A stretch of DNA of 37,593 bases, taken from the NCBI GenBank assembly GCA_003576845.1, contig QEVJ01000051.1, positions 1 to 37,593 of the forward strand. Direction: 5' to 3'. The notes below the pieces were generated by a model. The model was not told where the DNA came from. It ran no database searches and saw nothing but the letters and a program-made list of their open reading frames with translations. Below, in pieces: positions 16,654 to 25,284 of the stretch. Position numbers and translations under genes: made by a program. Source of the DNA: Planctomycetota bacterium. GTDB lineage: Bacteria > Planctomycetota > Planctomycetia > Pirellulales > PLA5. Numbering within the stretch: the stretch's first letter is position 1; each line of letters starts with the position of its first letter.

Positions 16654-17151
16654 CTATTCGTGGCCTCCAAATCTTTCGGCTTCGTCGGCGAGGTTCACGA
16701 GCGCGGCCACAACGTCCATCGTGCTGATGATGCCCACCGGGCGATGCGAACGGTCGAGGACGATCAGCCGGTGATAGTGCTGCGCGCACATCATCCGTGC
16801 CGCCGTCACGAGCGGCGTCGCCTCTTCGACCGTCTGCACCGCCGACGTCATGTAGGTCGTCACGGGTTCGTCGTACGAAAGCGGCGTCGCCAACGTCCAT
16901 TCCGGCGGCCGGCGCTCGCCTTCCTCGGACGTCGGACTGTTGATCGCCGCCACGCACTTCGCAAAGTCGGTCGTGCTCAAGATGCCGATGCACCGCCCCT
17001 GCTCGTCTACCACAGGCGCTGCCGATACCCGGTTCTGCGTCAGAATCTCCGCGGCTTCGGCCATCGTCTTGAATTCGGGAATCTCCACGATCCGCCCGCA
17101 CATGGCGTCGCCCACGCGGAGCGTTTCGAGTCGTTCGAGCAGCACGTTCAT
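16654..17151 (-). CDS. CBS-domain pair protein
   Basis: 165 residues with two tandem CBS domains: about 12-70 (RIVEIPEFKTMAEAAEILTQ ... QGRCIGILSTTDFAKCV) and about 98-155 (TYMTSAVQTVEEATPLVTAA ... SHRPVGIISTMDVVAALVNL). Together they form one Bateman module, which in this family binds AMP, ATP or other adenosyl ligands. No other domain is attached. A sigma-54-type promoter lies about 105 nt upstream, which suggests control by the NtrC-type regulator encoded divergently. Confidence 0.85.
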   Translation of the reverse strand: MNVLLERLETLRVGDAMCGRIVEIPEFKTMAEAAEILTQNRVSAAPVVDEQGRCIGILSTTDFAKCVAAINSPTSEEGERRPPEWTLATPLSYDEPVTTYMTSAVQTVEEATPLVTAARMMCAQHYHRLIVLDRSHRPVGIISTMDVVAALVNLADEAERFGGHE

Positions 17152-17255
17152 GACAGCACCTACGGCGAAGGGGTCGTGTTGCTACATCTTGTTGTTACGC
17201 TGTCCGATCGGGTCTGGATCGCGCGGACGCAGCGCCCGTGGTGCCGGTGAACAAG

Positions 17256-17271
17256 GGCAAACAATGTGCCG
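17256..17271 (-). promoter_or_regulatory. Sigma-54-type (-24/-12) promoter for the CBS-BON operon
   Basis: The minus strand reads CGGCAC-ATTGT-TTGCC. The invariant GG and GC are exactly 10 nt apart, and only the outer bases differ from TGGCAC-N5-TTGCW. It lies about 105 nt upstream of ATG 17151. Confidence 0.6.
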
Positions 17272-17326
17272 CGGACTCGAAAGCCGCGGCAACGCCAAGA
17301 AAGCCCGATAGTTGGCGGCTGCGAAG

Positions 17327-17346
17327 CGTCCCCGATATCTGGGACG
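17327..17346. promoter_or_regulatory. 20-bp palindrome, candidate activator binding site
   Basis: CGTCCC-c-GATATC-t-GGGACG is a perfect dyad apart from one facing pair. It lies between the two divergent sigma-54-type promoters, about 55 nt from the leftward one and about 115 nt from the rightward one, within the usual range for an enhancer bound by an NtrC-type regulator. Confidence 0.5.
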
Positions 17347-17459
17347 GTGTGCTATATTGCGCGCAACGGGCCAAGCCGCGCGCCCGCCAAATCCGGCCCA
17401 TCTGTGGACTTTGCTGCAAAAACCCCGAGAATCGCGGCGTTCCGCGCGACGCGCAAGCT

Positions 17460-17475
17460 TGGCATCGGGTTTGCT
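17460..17475 (+). promoter_or_regulatory. Sigma-54-type (-24/-12) promoter for the regulator gene
   Basis: TGGCAT-CGGGT-TTGCT matches TGGCAC-N5-TTGCW at all but one base, with GG and GC exactly 10 nt apart. It lies 85 nt before ATG 17560, so transcription would start near 17486. Confidence 0.65.
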
Positions 17476-17559
17476 CTCTGCATTAGCTCGGCTGCCAAAG
17501 GGGGGTGGGTTCCCTCGCGCGTGCCGGTCACATTGCACCAGTTCATCTGGCTCCTAACT

Positions 17560-18927
17560 ATGTCCGAACAGCAACCGATTGACGTCCTCGTCGTCGACGA
17601 CGACGCCGAGTTTCGCGATACGCTGGTAAGCCGCTTCGAGCGGCACGGTTACCGCGTCGCTCAGGCCGCCGACGCCGAACAGGCCCTTGAACACGCCCAG
17701 CGCCGCGATTTCGACGTCGCCACGTTCGACATGATGATGCCGGGCATGTCGGGGCTGGAGTTGCTCCGCCGGTTCAAGGCCAATCACGTCGAGTGCGAGG
17801 TCATTCTCTTGACCGGCCAAGGCACGATCGAAACGGCCGTCGAGGCGATGAAACTCGGCGCCTACGATTACCTCACCAAGCCCTTCCCGCTCAAGGAACT
17901 CGAAGTCCTCGTGGAAAAGGCGTGGGAACGCCGCCGGCTCAAGAAGGAGAACAGACAACTCAAGGCCCTGCTCGAACGATCGCAGCCGCCGAGCGACATG
18001 ATCGGCCAGTCGGCCGCGATGCAAGAGGTCTTTCGCCTCATCGAACGCGCCGGACCGAGCGAAAAGGCGATCTTGATTCAAGGCGAAAGCGGCACGGGCA
18101 AGGAACTCGTCGCCCGCGCTCTGCACGCACGCAGCAAACGCGCCGACAAGCCGATGGTCGTCATCAATTGCGCCGCATTGCCGGAACCGCTGCTCGAAAG
18201 CGAATTGTTCGGGCACGAAAAAGGTTCGTTCACCGGTGCGATCGCCGCCAAGGCGGGCCTGTTCGAGGTCGCCGACGGCGGCACCCTGTTCATCGACGAG
18301 ATCGGCGAAATGCCCGGCCCGCTCCAGGCCAAGTTGCTCCGCGTCCTCGAAGACGGGTCGTTGCGGCGTGTCGGTTCGATCAAGGAGCGCCGCGTCGACG
18401 TGCGGTTGCTCGCGGCGACGAATCGAAATCTATCCGCCGAAGTTCAATCCGGGCGATTCCGCGAGGACCTCTTCTACCGCATCAACGTGATGTCGCTGGA
18501 ACTGCCGGCGCTGCGCAAACGGACGGGCGACGTCTCGCTCCTGGTTCGCCATTTCCTCGGTCCCGATTGGTCCGTCGATCCCCAGACGCTCGAAACGATG
18601 GAACGGTACAGTTGGCCCGGCAATGTCCGCCAATTGATCAACGCCATCGAGCGGGCCAAGATCATGGCCGACTCGCGGTCGATCCGCCTCCGCGACCTCC
18701 CCCGCGAGATTTGGGAATCCGGGAACGGCGTTCCGCGGCCGATCCTGGTCGATACCGACGACCTGGCGACCATCGAGCGGTCCAAGGTCATCGAAGTGCT
18801 CCGCCGCGAGCACGGCAACAAGGCCCGGGCCGCCCGGGCATTGGGAATCGAGCGCCGCAAGCTTTACCGGCTGCTCGAAAAGTACGCGATCGGCCAGACG
18901 GAGTGGCTCGCGACGGCAAGCACATAG
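17560..18927 (+). CDS. NtrC-family sigma-54-dependent response regulator
   Basis: 455 residues from ATG 17560; the open frame reaches further upstream but across a promoter. The receiver domain (about 5-120) has the acidic pair Asp13/Asp14, phospho-acceptor Asp57 in TFDMMMPGM, and Lys107 in LTKPFP. The AAA+ domain (about 147-375) has Walker A GESGTGKE (175-182), the sigma-54 contact loop as GSFTGA (222-227) instead of GAFTGA, Walker B TLFIDEIGE (242-250) and the arginine-finger region FREDLFYRINV. A Fis-type helix-turn-helix closes it (KARAARALGIERRKLYRLLE). It would open sigma-54 promoters when phosphorylated, probably by the kinase encoded 200 nt downstream. A sigma-54-type promoter before its own gene suggests self-activation. 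No Shine-Dalgarno is seen. Confidence 0.92.
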   Translation: MSEQQPIDVLVVDDDAEFRDTLVSRFERHGYRVAQAADAEQALEHAQRRDFDVATFDMMMPGMSGLELLRRFKANHVECEVILLTGQGTIETAVEAMKLGAYDYLTKPFPLKELEVLVEKAWERRRLKKENRQLKALLERSQPPSDMIGQSAAMQEVFRLIERAGPSEKAILIQGESGTGKELVARALHARSKRADKPMVVINCAALPEPLLESELFGHEKGSFTGAIAAKAGLFEVADGGTLFIDEIGEMPGPLQAKLLRVLEDGSLRRVGSIKERRVDVRLLAATNRNLSAEVQSGRFREDLFYRINVMSLELPALRKRTGDVSLLVRHFLGPDWSVDPQTLETMERYSWPGNVRQLINAIERAKIMADSRSIRLRDLPREIWESGNGVPRPILVDTDDLATIERSKVIEVLRREHGNKARAARALGIERRKLYRLLEKYAIGQTEWLATAST

Positions 18928-19127
18928 TGCGAATCCGAGCCGTCTAGCCGGCGCGGATGTGGACGGTCGCCCGACCAGGTGGCGGCGGCTCGACGGGCCT
19001 TCCGGCTTGCCTCGCCGAACGATAGCGGGTGGTACGTGCCAAAGTTCTGTCTTGCCGAAGGCATCGATCCCCAACGAGAGCGTTGCTTCGCCGGGCCCGC
19101 GGCTGCCGACGGCGAGCGGAGCCAACG

Positions 19128-20840
19128 ATGACGCGTCCGAAACGTCGAACTCGCGCAGACTCCCCCTCGCGGCTGGCGGAGGCTAAACTTGGTCTATCGG
19201 AACAACGACTCGTCCCTCGTTCACCCGACCCAATGGACCTCGGCGCAGCCTATGAACGCTTTGTCGATCTGCAGTCCTATGTCGGCCTCAGCGCCGACGA
19301 ACGGCGGCTGATCGTGGCGGCCGGCGAGTTCGTCGCCCCCCACATTGCCGCCCTGATCGACGATTTTTACGAAGAAATCCAACGCCACGAGCCGACGCAA
19401 CGCGTCGTCACGGGCGGCGCGGTTCAAATTGCGCGCCTCAAACAAACACTGCGGGATTGGCTCGCCCAGCTCGTGACGGGACCCTACTCAGAGGAGTATC
19501 TCGAGCAACGCCGCCGCGTCGGACTCAAGCACGTCCAGATCGGCCTGCCGCAGATATATACCCACGCTGCTCTCGCCCGGCTCCGCAACGGAATCTTGCG
19601 GATCCTCTGCGACAACTGGACCGGCGAGCACAGTGCGCTCGTCGACACCGTGCAGGCGGTCAACAAGGTGCTCGACCTCGATCTGGCGATCATCGGCGAC
19701 GCCTACGAATCGGAGCGGCTCAGCCGGCTCCAGCGCGCCGAACGCGAACGCAGCGACGCCGTCTTCCAAGACCTCGTCGAGGCCGCCGGCTGCATGATCG
19801 TGATCCTCCGCGCCCGCGGAGAAATCGCCTATTGCAACTCGTTTGCCGAACAACTCACCGGTTATACGGCCGGCGAGATGATGAATTGCGATTTTGCCGA
19901 ATTGCTGTTTGCGGAAACCGATCGCGAGGCCCTGCGATCGGTGCTCCGCCAGGTTCTGTCCGGCGAGTATGTCCGCGGATTTCAGGACGAGTTGGTCTGC
20001 CGCGACGGGACGCGCCGGGCCATGCTCTGGAACGTCCGCCGGCTCGACACCTACGAAGTCGAGCCCGTCGTGCTGGCCGTCGGTCAAGACATCACGAACC
20101 TCAAACAGGCCCAACATAAGGCCTTGCAAGCCGAACGCCTCGCCACGATCGGGCAAATGAGCGCCGGCCTGGCCCACGAAAGCCGCAACGCCTTGCAGCG
20201 CATTCAAGCCAGCGCCGAAATGCTCGAATTCGAAGTCGAAGACAATCCGGCAGCTATGAGACTCGTGCGCAGCATCCAGAACGCCGAAGACCACATGCAC
20301 CGTCTGTTCGACGAGGTCCGCGGATATGCGGCCGCCATCACGCTCGATCGCAGTTTTTGCCGCGTGGCGGACGTGTGTCACGAAGCCTGGGACTTACTAC
20401 GCACGCAGCGGCAGGGACGCGAGGCCGAATTGCGGGCCTCGCCGGCCTGTGCCGACGCGCGGCTTCTGCTCGACCGCTTCCGGATGACCCAGGTGTTTCG
20501 CAATCTGCTGGAAAACTCGCTGTCGGCGGGCGAAGGACCGGTCGCGATCGATCTCGAATGCAAGCGAGAATCGTCCCTGCCGCCACCGGTGCGCCGAGGT
20601 CGCGATGCGATCGAGCGCCGCGGCTGGGTCATCTCCGTTCGCGACAACGGACCCGGAATGACCGCCGAGCAACGCCAGCGGGCCTTCGAGCCGTTTTTTA
20701 CGACGAAACCGAAAGGCACGGGACTGGGAATGTCCATTGCCCAACGCATCGTCGAAGCCCACGGAGGCCAGATCGAGATCGCAGCATCGTCCGCCGAGGG
20801 AACGGAAATCCTCATTCGCCTGCCGTGCGACGAAACCTGA
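19128..20840 (+). CDS. Globin-coupled (protoglobin) sensor histidine kinase with PAS domain
   Basis: 570 residues from ATG 19128, with CGGAG about 8 nt upstream; ATG 19233 is an alternative. The N-terminal protoglobin domain (about 36-200) includes RRRVGLKHVQIGLPQIYTH. Its His135 is at the proximal haem-ligand position of globin-coupled sensors, in the family's typical H-x-x-I-G-L context. A PAS domain follows at about 210-320 (GCMIVILRARGEIAYCNSFA). The kinase core has phospho-acceptor His350 in LAHESRNALQ, the N box FRNLLENSLSAGEG, DNGPGM and KGTGLGM. There is no transmembrane segment, so it is cytoplasmic. It probably senses O2, NO or redox state through haem and phosphorylates the regulator upstream. 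Confidence 0.88.
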   Translation: MTRPKRRTRADSPSRLAEAKLGLSEQRLVPRSPDPMDLGAAYERFVDLQSYVGLSADERRLIVAAGEFVAPHIAALIDDFYEEIQRHEPTQRVVTGGAVQIARLKQTLRDWLAQLVTGPYSEEYLEQRRRVGLKHVQIGLPQIYTHAALARLRNGILRILCDNWTGEHSALVDTVQAVNKVLDLDLAIIGDAYESERLSRLQRAERERSDAVFQDLVEAAGCMIVILRARGEIAYCNSFAEQLTGYTAGEMMNCDFAELLFAETDREALRSVLRQVLSGEYVRGFQDELVCRDGTRRAMLWNVRRLDTYEVEPVVLAVGQDITNLKQAQHKALQAERLATIGQMSAGLAHESRNALQRIQASAEMLEFEVEDNPAAMRLVRSIQNAEDHMHRLFDEVRGYAAAITLDRSFCRVADVCHEAWDLLRTQRQGREAELRASPACADARLLLDRFRMTQVFRNLLENSLSAGEGPVAIDLECKRESSLPPPVRRGRDAIERRGWVISVRDNGPGMTAEQRQRAFEPFFTTKPKGTGLGMSIAQRIVEAHGGQIEIAASSAEGTEILIRLPCDET

Positions 20841-20862
20841 CGCCCGCCAAGAACCCCAGGGC

Positions 20863-22194
20863 CTATTCGTGCCGCAGCGCTTCGATCGGATCCATCGCCG
20901 CCGCCCGCACCGCCGGATATAGCCCGAACAGCACTCCGACCACGACCGAAATCCCAAACGCCAACGGAATCGACCACGGAACGATGACGGGAGCAGCCGT
21001 CTTGACGACCTCGGGCAGATTCGCCATCGCCTCGGGGAACGCGCTGTCCAGGCCGCTGCGAATCCACTCGACGGAGATCGGACACGCCAGCCCCACGACG
21101 ATGCCCGTCACGCCGCCGACGACGCTCAGCGCGATCGTTTCGACCAGAAACTGCCGCGTGATGTCGGCCTTCTTCGCGCCGAGCGCGCGGCGAATCCCGA
21201 TTTCCCGCGTCCGTTCCGTCACCGTGGCGAGCATGATGTTCATGATCCCGATGCCGCCGACGACCAGCGAAATCGCGGCGATCAGGCCCATCAGCACGAT
21301 AAACATCAGCCGCGTCGTCTTGGCCTGCTCGATCAGCTCCTGCGGCACGACGACGGAGTAATCTTCCTGTTGGTGCCGCGCGGCGAGCAGATTCCGGATG
21401 GCGTTGGTCGTTTCGAGAACCTCGTCGACGCTGCGCACTTGCAGCGTCAATTGGGTCAGCTCCACGACCTCGCCCGTGAACGAACCGGGCCGCGGCACGA
21501 CCAGCAGGTCGCCGTATCGCGCCCAGAACGTCGAAATCGGAATGTAAATGTCCGCGTTGAATTGCACCGAATCGAGCGAGCCGCCGATGCCCGCCATCGC
21601 CGCCCGCGGCTCCATCACGCCCACGACGAGAAAAGCCTCGGGCGCGCCGTCCGTTTTCTCGACGGCGATCCGTTTCCCGATCGGATCGGAAAGCGGGAAC
21701 AGTGTCTGCGCCAGTTCCGCCGCGAGCACGCATACGTTGTCCGTCGCGTTGAGCTCGACCTGCGTGAGAAAATGTCCCTTGTGAACGGTGAGCCGCATCA
21801 CCTCGGCATATTCCGGCGTACAGCCGACCAGCCGAACGTCGAGACTCTTGGGGCCGTACGTCACGCGCCGCGGAATCTCGCGAATCGGCAGCACCCGTTC
21901 GATCGTCGGAATCGTCGCTTCGATCACGTCGCGGTCGGCCCGCGTCACGCCGTACTGCGGAAAGCCGTCTCCTTCGATGATCGTCGGCTTCACCGAACGG
22001 ATGATGATGTTCGTCGCGCCCAGGTCTTCGATCTGCCGCTGGGCTTGAAGACTGATCCCCTCGCCGATCGCCACGAGCCAGATCACGCTCGCCACGCCGA
22101 TAAAAATGCCGAGCACGGTGAGCAGCGAGCGCAAGGGGTGCACCAGCAGGCTCTTCACCCCGAGTTGCCACGTGCGTAGCCAGCGAAACGTCAT
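20863..22194 (-). CDS. MacB/FtsX-type ABC transporter permease
   Basis: 443 residues from ATG 22194. One transmembrane helix near the start (LRSLLTVLGIFIGVASVIWL) leads into a large periplasmic MacB_PCD domain (about 45-280). The C-terminal FtsX domain has three helices, with the conserved IMNIMLATVTERTREIGIRR and ALGAKKADI coupling segment and the ending AAAMDPIEALRHE. Such permeases work as mechanotransmitters with a separate ATPase and a periplasmic adaptor. Neither partner lies in this window on either side, so they must be encoded elsewhere. It converges with the kinase gene, 22 nt apart. Confidence 0.88.
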   Translation of the reverse strand: MTFRWLRTWQLGVKSLLVHPLRSLLTVLGIFIGVASVIWLVAIGEGISLQAQRQIEDLGATNIIIRSVKPTIIEGDGFPQYGVTRADRDVIEATIPTIERVLPIREIPRRVTYGPKSLDVRLVGCTPEYAEVMRLTVHKGHFLTQVELNATDNVCVLAAELAQTLFPLSDPIGKRIAVEKTDGAPEAFLVVGVMEPRAAMAGIGGSLDSVQFNADIYIPISTFWARYGDLLVVPRPGSFTGEVVELTQLTLQVRSVDEVLETTNAIRNLLAARHQQEDYSVVVPQELIEQAKTTRLMFIVLMGLIAAISLVVGGIGIMNIMLATVTERTREIGIRRALGAKKADITRQFLVETIALSVVGGVTGIVVGLACPISVEWIRSGLDSAFPEAMANLPEVVKTAAPVIVPWSIPLAFGISVVVGVLFGLYPAVRAAAMDPIEALRHE

Positions 22195-22201
22195 GACGCG
22201 G

Positions 22202-22283
22202 AAAAATGAAGAAGGCAAAATGAAAAATGCAAAATGACCAATCGCGCGGACACCGTCATTTTGCACTCTTCATTTTGCATTTT
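22202..22283. repeat. Opposing heptanucleotide arrays between two transporter genes
   Basis: 22202-22236 holds five 7-nt units (AAAAATG, AAGAAGG, CAAAATG, AAAAATG, CAAAATG). 22256-22283 holds four units of the opposite strand type (TCATTTT, GCACTCT, TCATTTT, GCATTTT). The arrays are largely complementary and could pair into a long hairpin. Confidence 0.75.
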
Positions 22284-22288
22284 TGCCT

Positions 22289-23821
22289 TTATTCGCCCCG
22301 CGCCGCCGGCCGCGTCCGCGCCCACAAATAGTATATCACTCCGACCACGATCAGACTCATGCCCGCCATCGACGTCTCAAACGCATCGATCAACATGCTC
22401 GCCATCACCGCCACGAAGAAGACCATGTACAGTGCGGGAACAAAGGGATAGCCCCAGGTCCGATACGGACGTTCCCACTCCGGCCTTCGCACCCGCAGCA
22501 CGAACACCGCGGCCACGGCCATCGCGTAAAAGATCGACCCGCCGAAAATCACGAAATTCGTCAGCGCGTCGAATGCCTCGTCCGGGCTGAGCGTCGTAAA
22601 CGTCATCTCGTAATTCCGCGCCCGAAACCACGCGCCCACCCCAAATCGTTCGAGCGCCGGCCCCAATTCATAGCACGCCACGATCAGTGCCACCGTCCAC
22701 ACCGTCTGCGCGAGGATCGCGTTCGACGGCGTCTGAAACCGGGCATGAACCGTGCAGATCGACTTCGGCAACAATCCATCGCGGGCCATCGCGAAGTAGA
22801 TGCGCGGGCCCGTAATCATGTTCGAGTTCACCGCGCCGAACGTCGAGCACATCACGCCGAGCGCGACGATGATCCCGCCGGCCGGACCGACGAGCTTCTG
22901 TACGACGTTCGCCGCCACCTCGCTGTTCGCCTTGACTTCGTCGATCGACAGCGTCAAGTGATATGCCACGTTCGCCAGCACATAAACGGCAATCACCGTG
23001 AGCAACCCGGCGGTGAGCGCCAGCGGCACGTTGCGCTGTGGCTCCTGAATTTCCTCGGCGACGGGTCCGATATTGATCCAGCCGTCGTAGGCCCAGAGCA
23101 CGCCGATCGCCGCGAGTCCGAATGCTCGCCAGAACGAAACGTCGGTCGATCCCGGCACGAGCGGCAAAAGGTTCTCGCTGCTTCCCCCGCCGGTAACGAA
23201 CGGCAGCGCGATCACGCCGACCAGAAAGCCGACCTTGACGACGACGGTCGCGTTCTGCAGATTCGCCCCCCAGCGCGTGGCCACGAAGTTGATCGCCGAC
23301 AGCCCCGCGACGATCGCAATTGCGAGCATCTCTTGCCCAGCCATGCTCAATCGCAACCGCTCGGGATCGTACAGCACGAGGGCTTTGTTCAAGTAAATGA
23401 CGGTCGCCACGGCGAGCGCGCCGAGCGAACCGGTGCGGATTACCCAGAACTCGGTCCAACCCCACAGAAACGCGGGCATGCGGCCGTAGGCTTCGCGGAG
23501 ATAAACGTAAGGCCCGCCGGCGTGGGGAAGCATCGCCGCCAACTCCGCCAGCGCCAGCGACCCGCAAAGCGTGACCAGCCCGACAACGATCCACACGCTG
23601 ATGATCGCGCCAAAGCCGTAGGCCCCGAGCGTGTCGGCGATCGTCGATGGCTTCAAGAAGATGCCCGAGCCGATGATCGACCCGATGACGACGGTAATCG
23701 CGTCGAACCTCCGCAGCACGCGGGGAAGCTCGCGATAATGCGCACCCGACGGGGCGTGAGCGAGCGTTTGCCCGGAGGACGAGACGGCGTCGGACGACCG
23801 ATCGGAATGCGGTGTGGCCAT
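22289..23821 (-). CDS. APC-family amino acid permease
   Basis: 510 residues from ATG 23821, with about 12 transmembrane helices. The first helix carries the family hallmark VVIGSIIGSGIFLKPSTIA, the unwound GSGIF substrate-binding segment of LeuT-fold transporters. LAELAAMLPHAGGPYVYLRE is the usual helix 2-3 signature, and VLWAYDGWINIGPVAEEIQE is the helix 6 region. The sequence is close in style to LAT/SLC7-like bacterial permeases. The substrate is probably an amino acid, not further defined. A small membrane protein gene ends 74 nt upstream on the same strand. Confidence 0.88.
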   Translation of the reverse strand: MATPHSDRSSDAVSSSGQTLAHAPSGAHYRELPRVLRRFDAITVVIGSIIGSGIFLKPSTIADTLGAYGFGAIISVWIVVGLVTLCGSLALAELAAMLPHAGGPYVYLREAYGRMPAFLWGWTEFWVIRTGSLGALAVATVIYLNKALVLYDPERLRLSMAGQEMLAIAIVAGLSAINFVATRWGANLQNATVVVKVGFLVGVIALPFVTGGGSSENLLPLVPGSTDVSFWRAFGLAAIGVLWAYDGWINIGPVAEEIQEPQRNVPLALTAGLLTVIAVYVLANVAYHLTLSIDEVKANSEVAANVVQKLVGPAGGIIVALGVMCSTFGAVNSNMITGPRIYFAMARDGLLPKSICTVHARFQTPSNAILAQTVWTVALIVACYELGPALERFGVGAWFRARNYEMTFTTLSPDEAFDALTNFVIFGGSIFYAMAVAAVFVLRVRRPEWERPYRTWGYPFVPALYMVFFVAVMASMLIDAFETSMAGMSLIVVGVIYYLWARTRPAARGE

Positions 23822-23895
23822 GAGTTGCGGCGCGTCGTGCGGCACGGGATGGAAACCGCTCGGAAGTATAGCCTTGCCGCCCATCGGCCGCGACG

Positions 23896-24225
23896 TTAGC
23901 CCGCGTGATTGTCTTCCCCGCGAAAAGCGTCGCCGGGGTGATCCGCTTCCGACGGCCGAGGGCCAAGCACCTTCCACAGCAGGAAAAAGATGGGCGCCTG
24001 CGCCAACACCAACGTACCGAGCAACACGACCGGCACGACGGCGAAGACGAACAGCGGAACCGCGAGCCAGCCGACGGCCGTCAACAGCTTCGACGGCAAA
24101 AAGAACGCCAACTCAACCCACGGGAATACCGACGTTGCCCGTCGCACGATCGACGCCGTGGCGGCCTTGTCCGCCGACGTTGCGGCCGCTTCCTGCTCGA
24201 TGACGAAGCGTGTAGCAGACGACAT
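23896..24225 (-). CDS. Small two-helix membrane protein, function unknown
   Basis: 109 residues from ATG 24225. The N-terminal 35 residues are polar and Ala-rich. Two hydrophobic segments follow at about 38-58 and 58-82 (LLTAVGWLAVPLFVFAVVPV, VLLGTLVLAQAPIFFLLWKV). The C-terminal tail is charged (EADHPGDAFRGEDNHAG). It has no known domain. It precedes the permease gene on the same strand and may be co-transcribed. No Shine-Dalgarno is seen, so the exact start is uncertain. Confidence 0.55.
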   Translation of the reverse strand: MSSATRFVIEQEAAATSADKAATASIVRRATSVFPWVELAFFLPSKLLTAVGWLAVPLFVFAVVPVVLLGTLVLAQAPIFFLLWKVLGPRPSEADHPGDAFRGEDNHAG

Positions 24226-24597
24226 GGGAGGCTGAGCACAGCGCGGTATATACACGGCAAGCGACTTATTCGCCGCCGGCGTCGATGCCCGTCTATCGTA
24301 TCCTGCGGCCCAATTCCTGTCGACGTAACTGTTTGCGCCAGTTGCGTTTGACGCTCGCAATCGAGAGCCAAACCGAAAACGCGGCCCTGGCCTTCCCGAG
24401 AACCGTTCGCTAAATTGACCGTTCGGCCAGGAAACGGTCGCACTCAAAGGCCGACGCCGACCGTCGGCAGCGGTCGCCCAATACCGGCGGCGAGCACGAC
24501 GCGGCCGCAACGAGGCGCAGGGCTTGCGCGGTCTGATGACGAATAGGCAACGTTCGACATTGCTTTCCCCGGGGGCCGACGCCCCCATCGTGTGCCG
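24226..24597. other. Intergenic region between divergent genes
   Basis: No gene is seen. Immediately before ATG 24598 lies a perfect hairpin, GGGGGC-CGAC-GCCCCC (24571-24586), with its 3' arm only 11 nt from the start. Such a stem would cover the place where a ribosome site should be. No clear promoter was found for either side. Confidence 0.5.
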
Positions 24598-25284
24598 ATG
24601 CTTGCCACGCCGCCATTCTATTGCAGGGCTGCCGCCTATCGCGCCTTCGAGCGCGCCGTGCCGCTTCTCGACACGACCGATGGGTTGGTCTCCGCCGCGA
24701 TCGCGGTTTCGATGCACGAACTCGACGACGTCAACCCCGGCCTCGTCTTCGACGTGATCGAGTCGCTCGCCGACGAAGTCCGCGCCCGGGTGCAAAGCGC
24801 TTCGCCGCAAGCGCTCGTGGCCCACCTGCACGAGATTCTCTTCGAAGAGTTCGATCTGGCCGGCAATACCGAGGACTACTACAGCACCGCGAATAGCTAC
24901 GTGCCGGAGGTCATCCTGACGAAGCGGGGGCTGCCGATCACCTTGTCGCTCGTCTACAAAGCGGTCGCCGAACGCGTCGGGCTTCGCGTGACGGGCGTCA
25001 ACGCACCGGGCAACTTCATGGTCGCCGTGCAGGTCAACGGGTCGCGGATGCTCGTCGATCCGTTCTGCCGCGGCCGCACGCTTTCGCCGCACGAAGCCGA
25101 GGCCCGCATCGAGGAAACCGTCGGCCAGAAAATCCCGCCGGGTGAAAACGTCCTCTCAGAGGCGTCGAATCGCCAGTGGATCGCCCGCATCTTGCGCAAC
25201 CTGCAAACGATCTTCTTCCACATGGGTCGGCACCGCGACTTGGCGGCGATGCGCGAGTTACAGGACTTGTTGCCTTCGCCGTAA
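24598..25284 (+). CDS. SirB1/transglutaminase-like family protein
   Basis: 228 residues from ATG 24598; GTG 24592 is possible. The N-terminal half is helical (VSAAIAVSMHELDDVNPGLV). The centre has the family pattern SYVPEVILTKRGLPITLSLV-YKAVAERVGL and the strand GVNAPGNFMVAV, where most relatives have PGHF; here His is replaced by Asn. DPFCRGRTLS follows. The fold is related to transglutaminases, but many SirB1 proteins lack the catalytic triad, and this one probably does too. The biochemical role of the family is poorly known. It stands alone after a 370-nt gap. Confidence 0.7.
   Translation: MLATPPFYCRAAAYRAFERAVPLLDTTDGLVSAAIAVSMHELDDVNPGLVFDVIESLADEVRARVQSASPQALVAHLHEILFEEFDLAGNTEDYYSTANSYVPEVILTKRGLPITLSLVYKAVAERVGLRVTGVNAPGNFMVAVQVNGSRMLVDPFCRGRTLSPHEAEARIEETVGQKIPPGENVLSEASNRQWIARILRNLQTIFFHMGRHRDLAAMRELQDLLPSP

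Noticed and set aside
17353-17358. TATATT as a sigma-70 -10 box for the regulator
   Set aside because: No -35 box lies at a suitable distance, and the sigma-54-type site fits better.
17266-17559. N-terminal extension of the NtrC-type regulator
   Set aside because: It would place coding sequence across a sigma-54-type promoter and a palindrome, and receiver domains begin within a few residues of ATG 17560.
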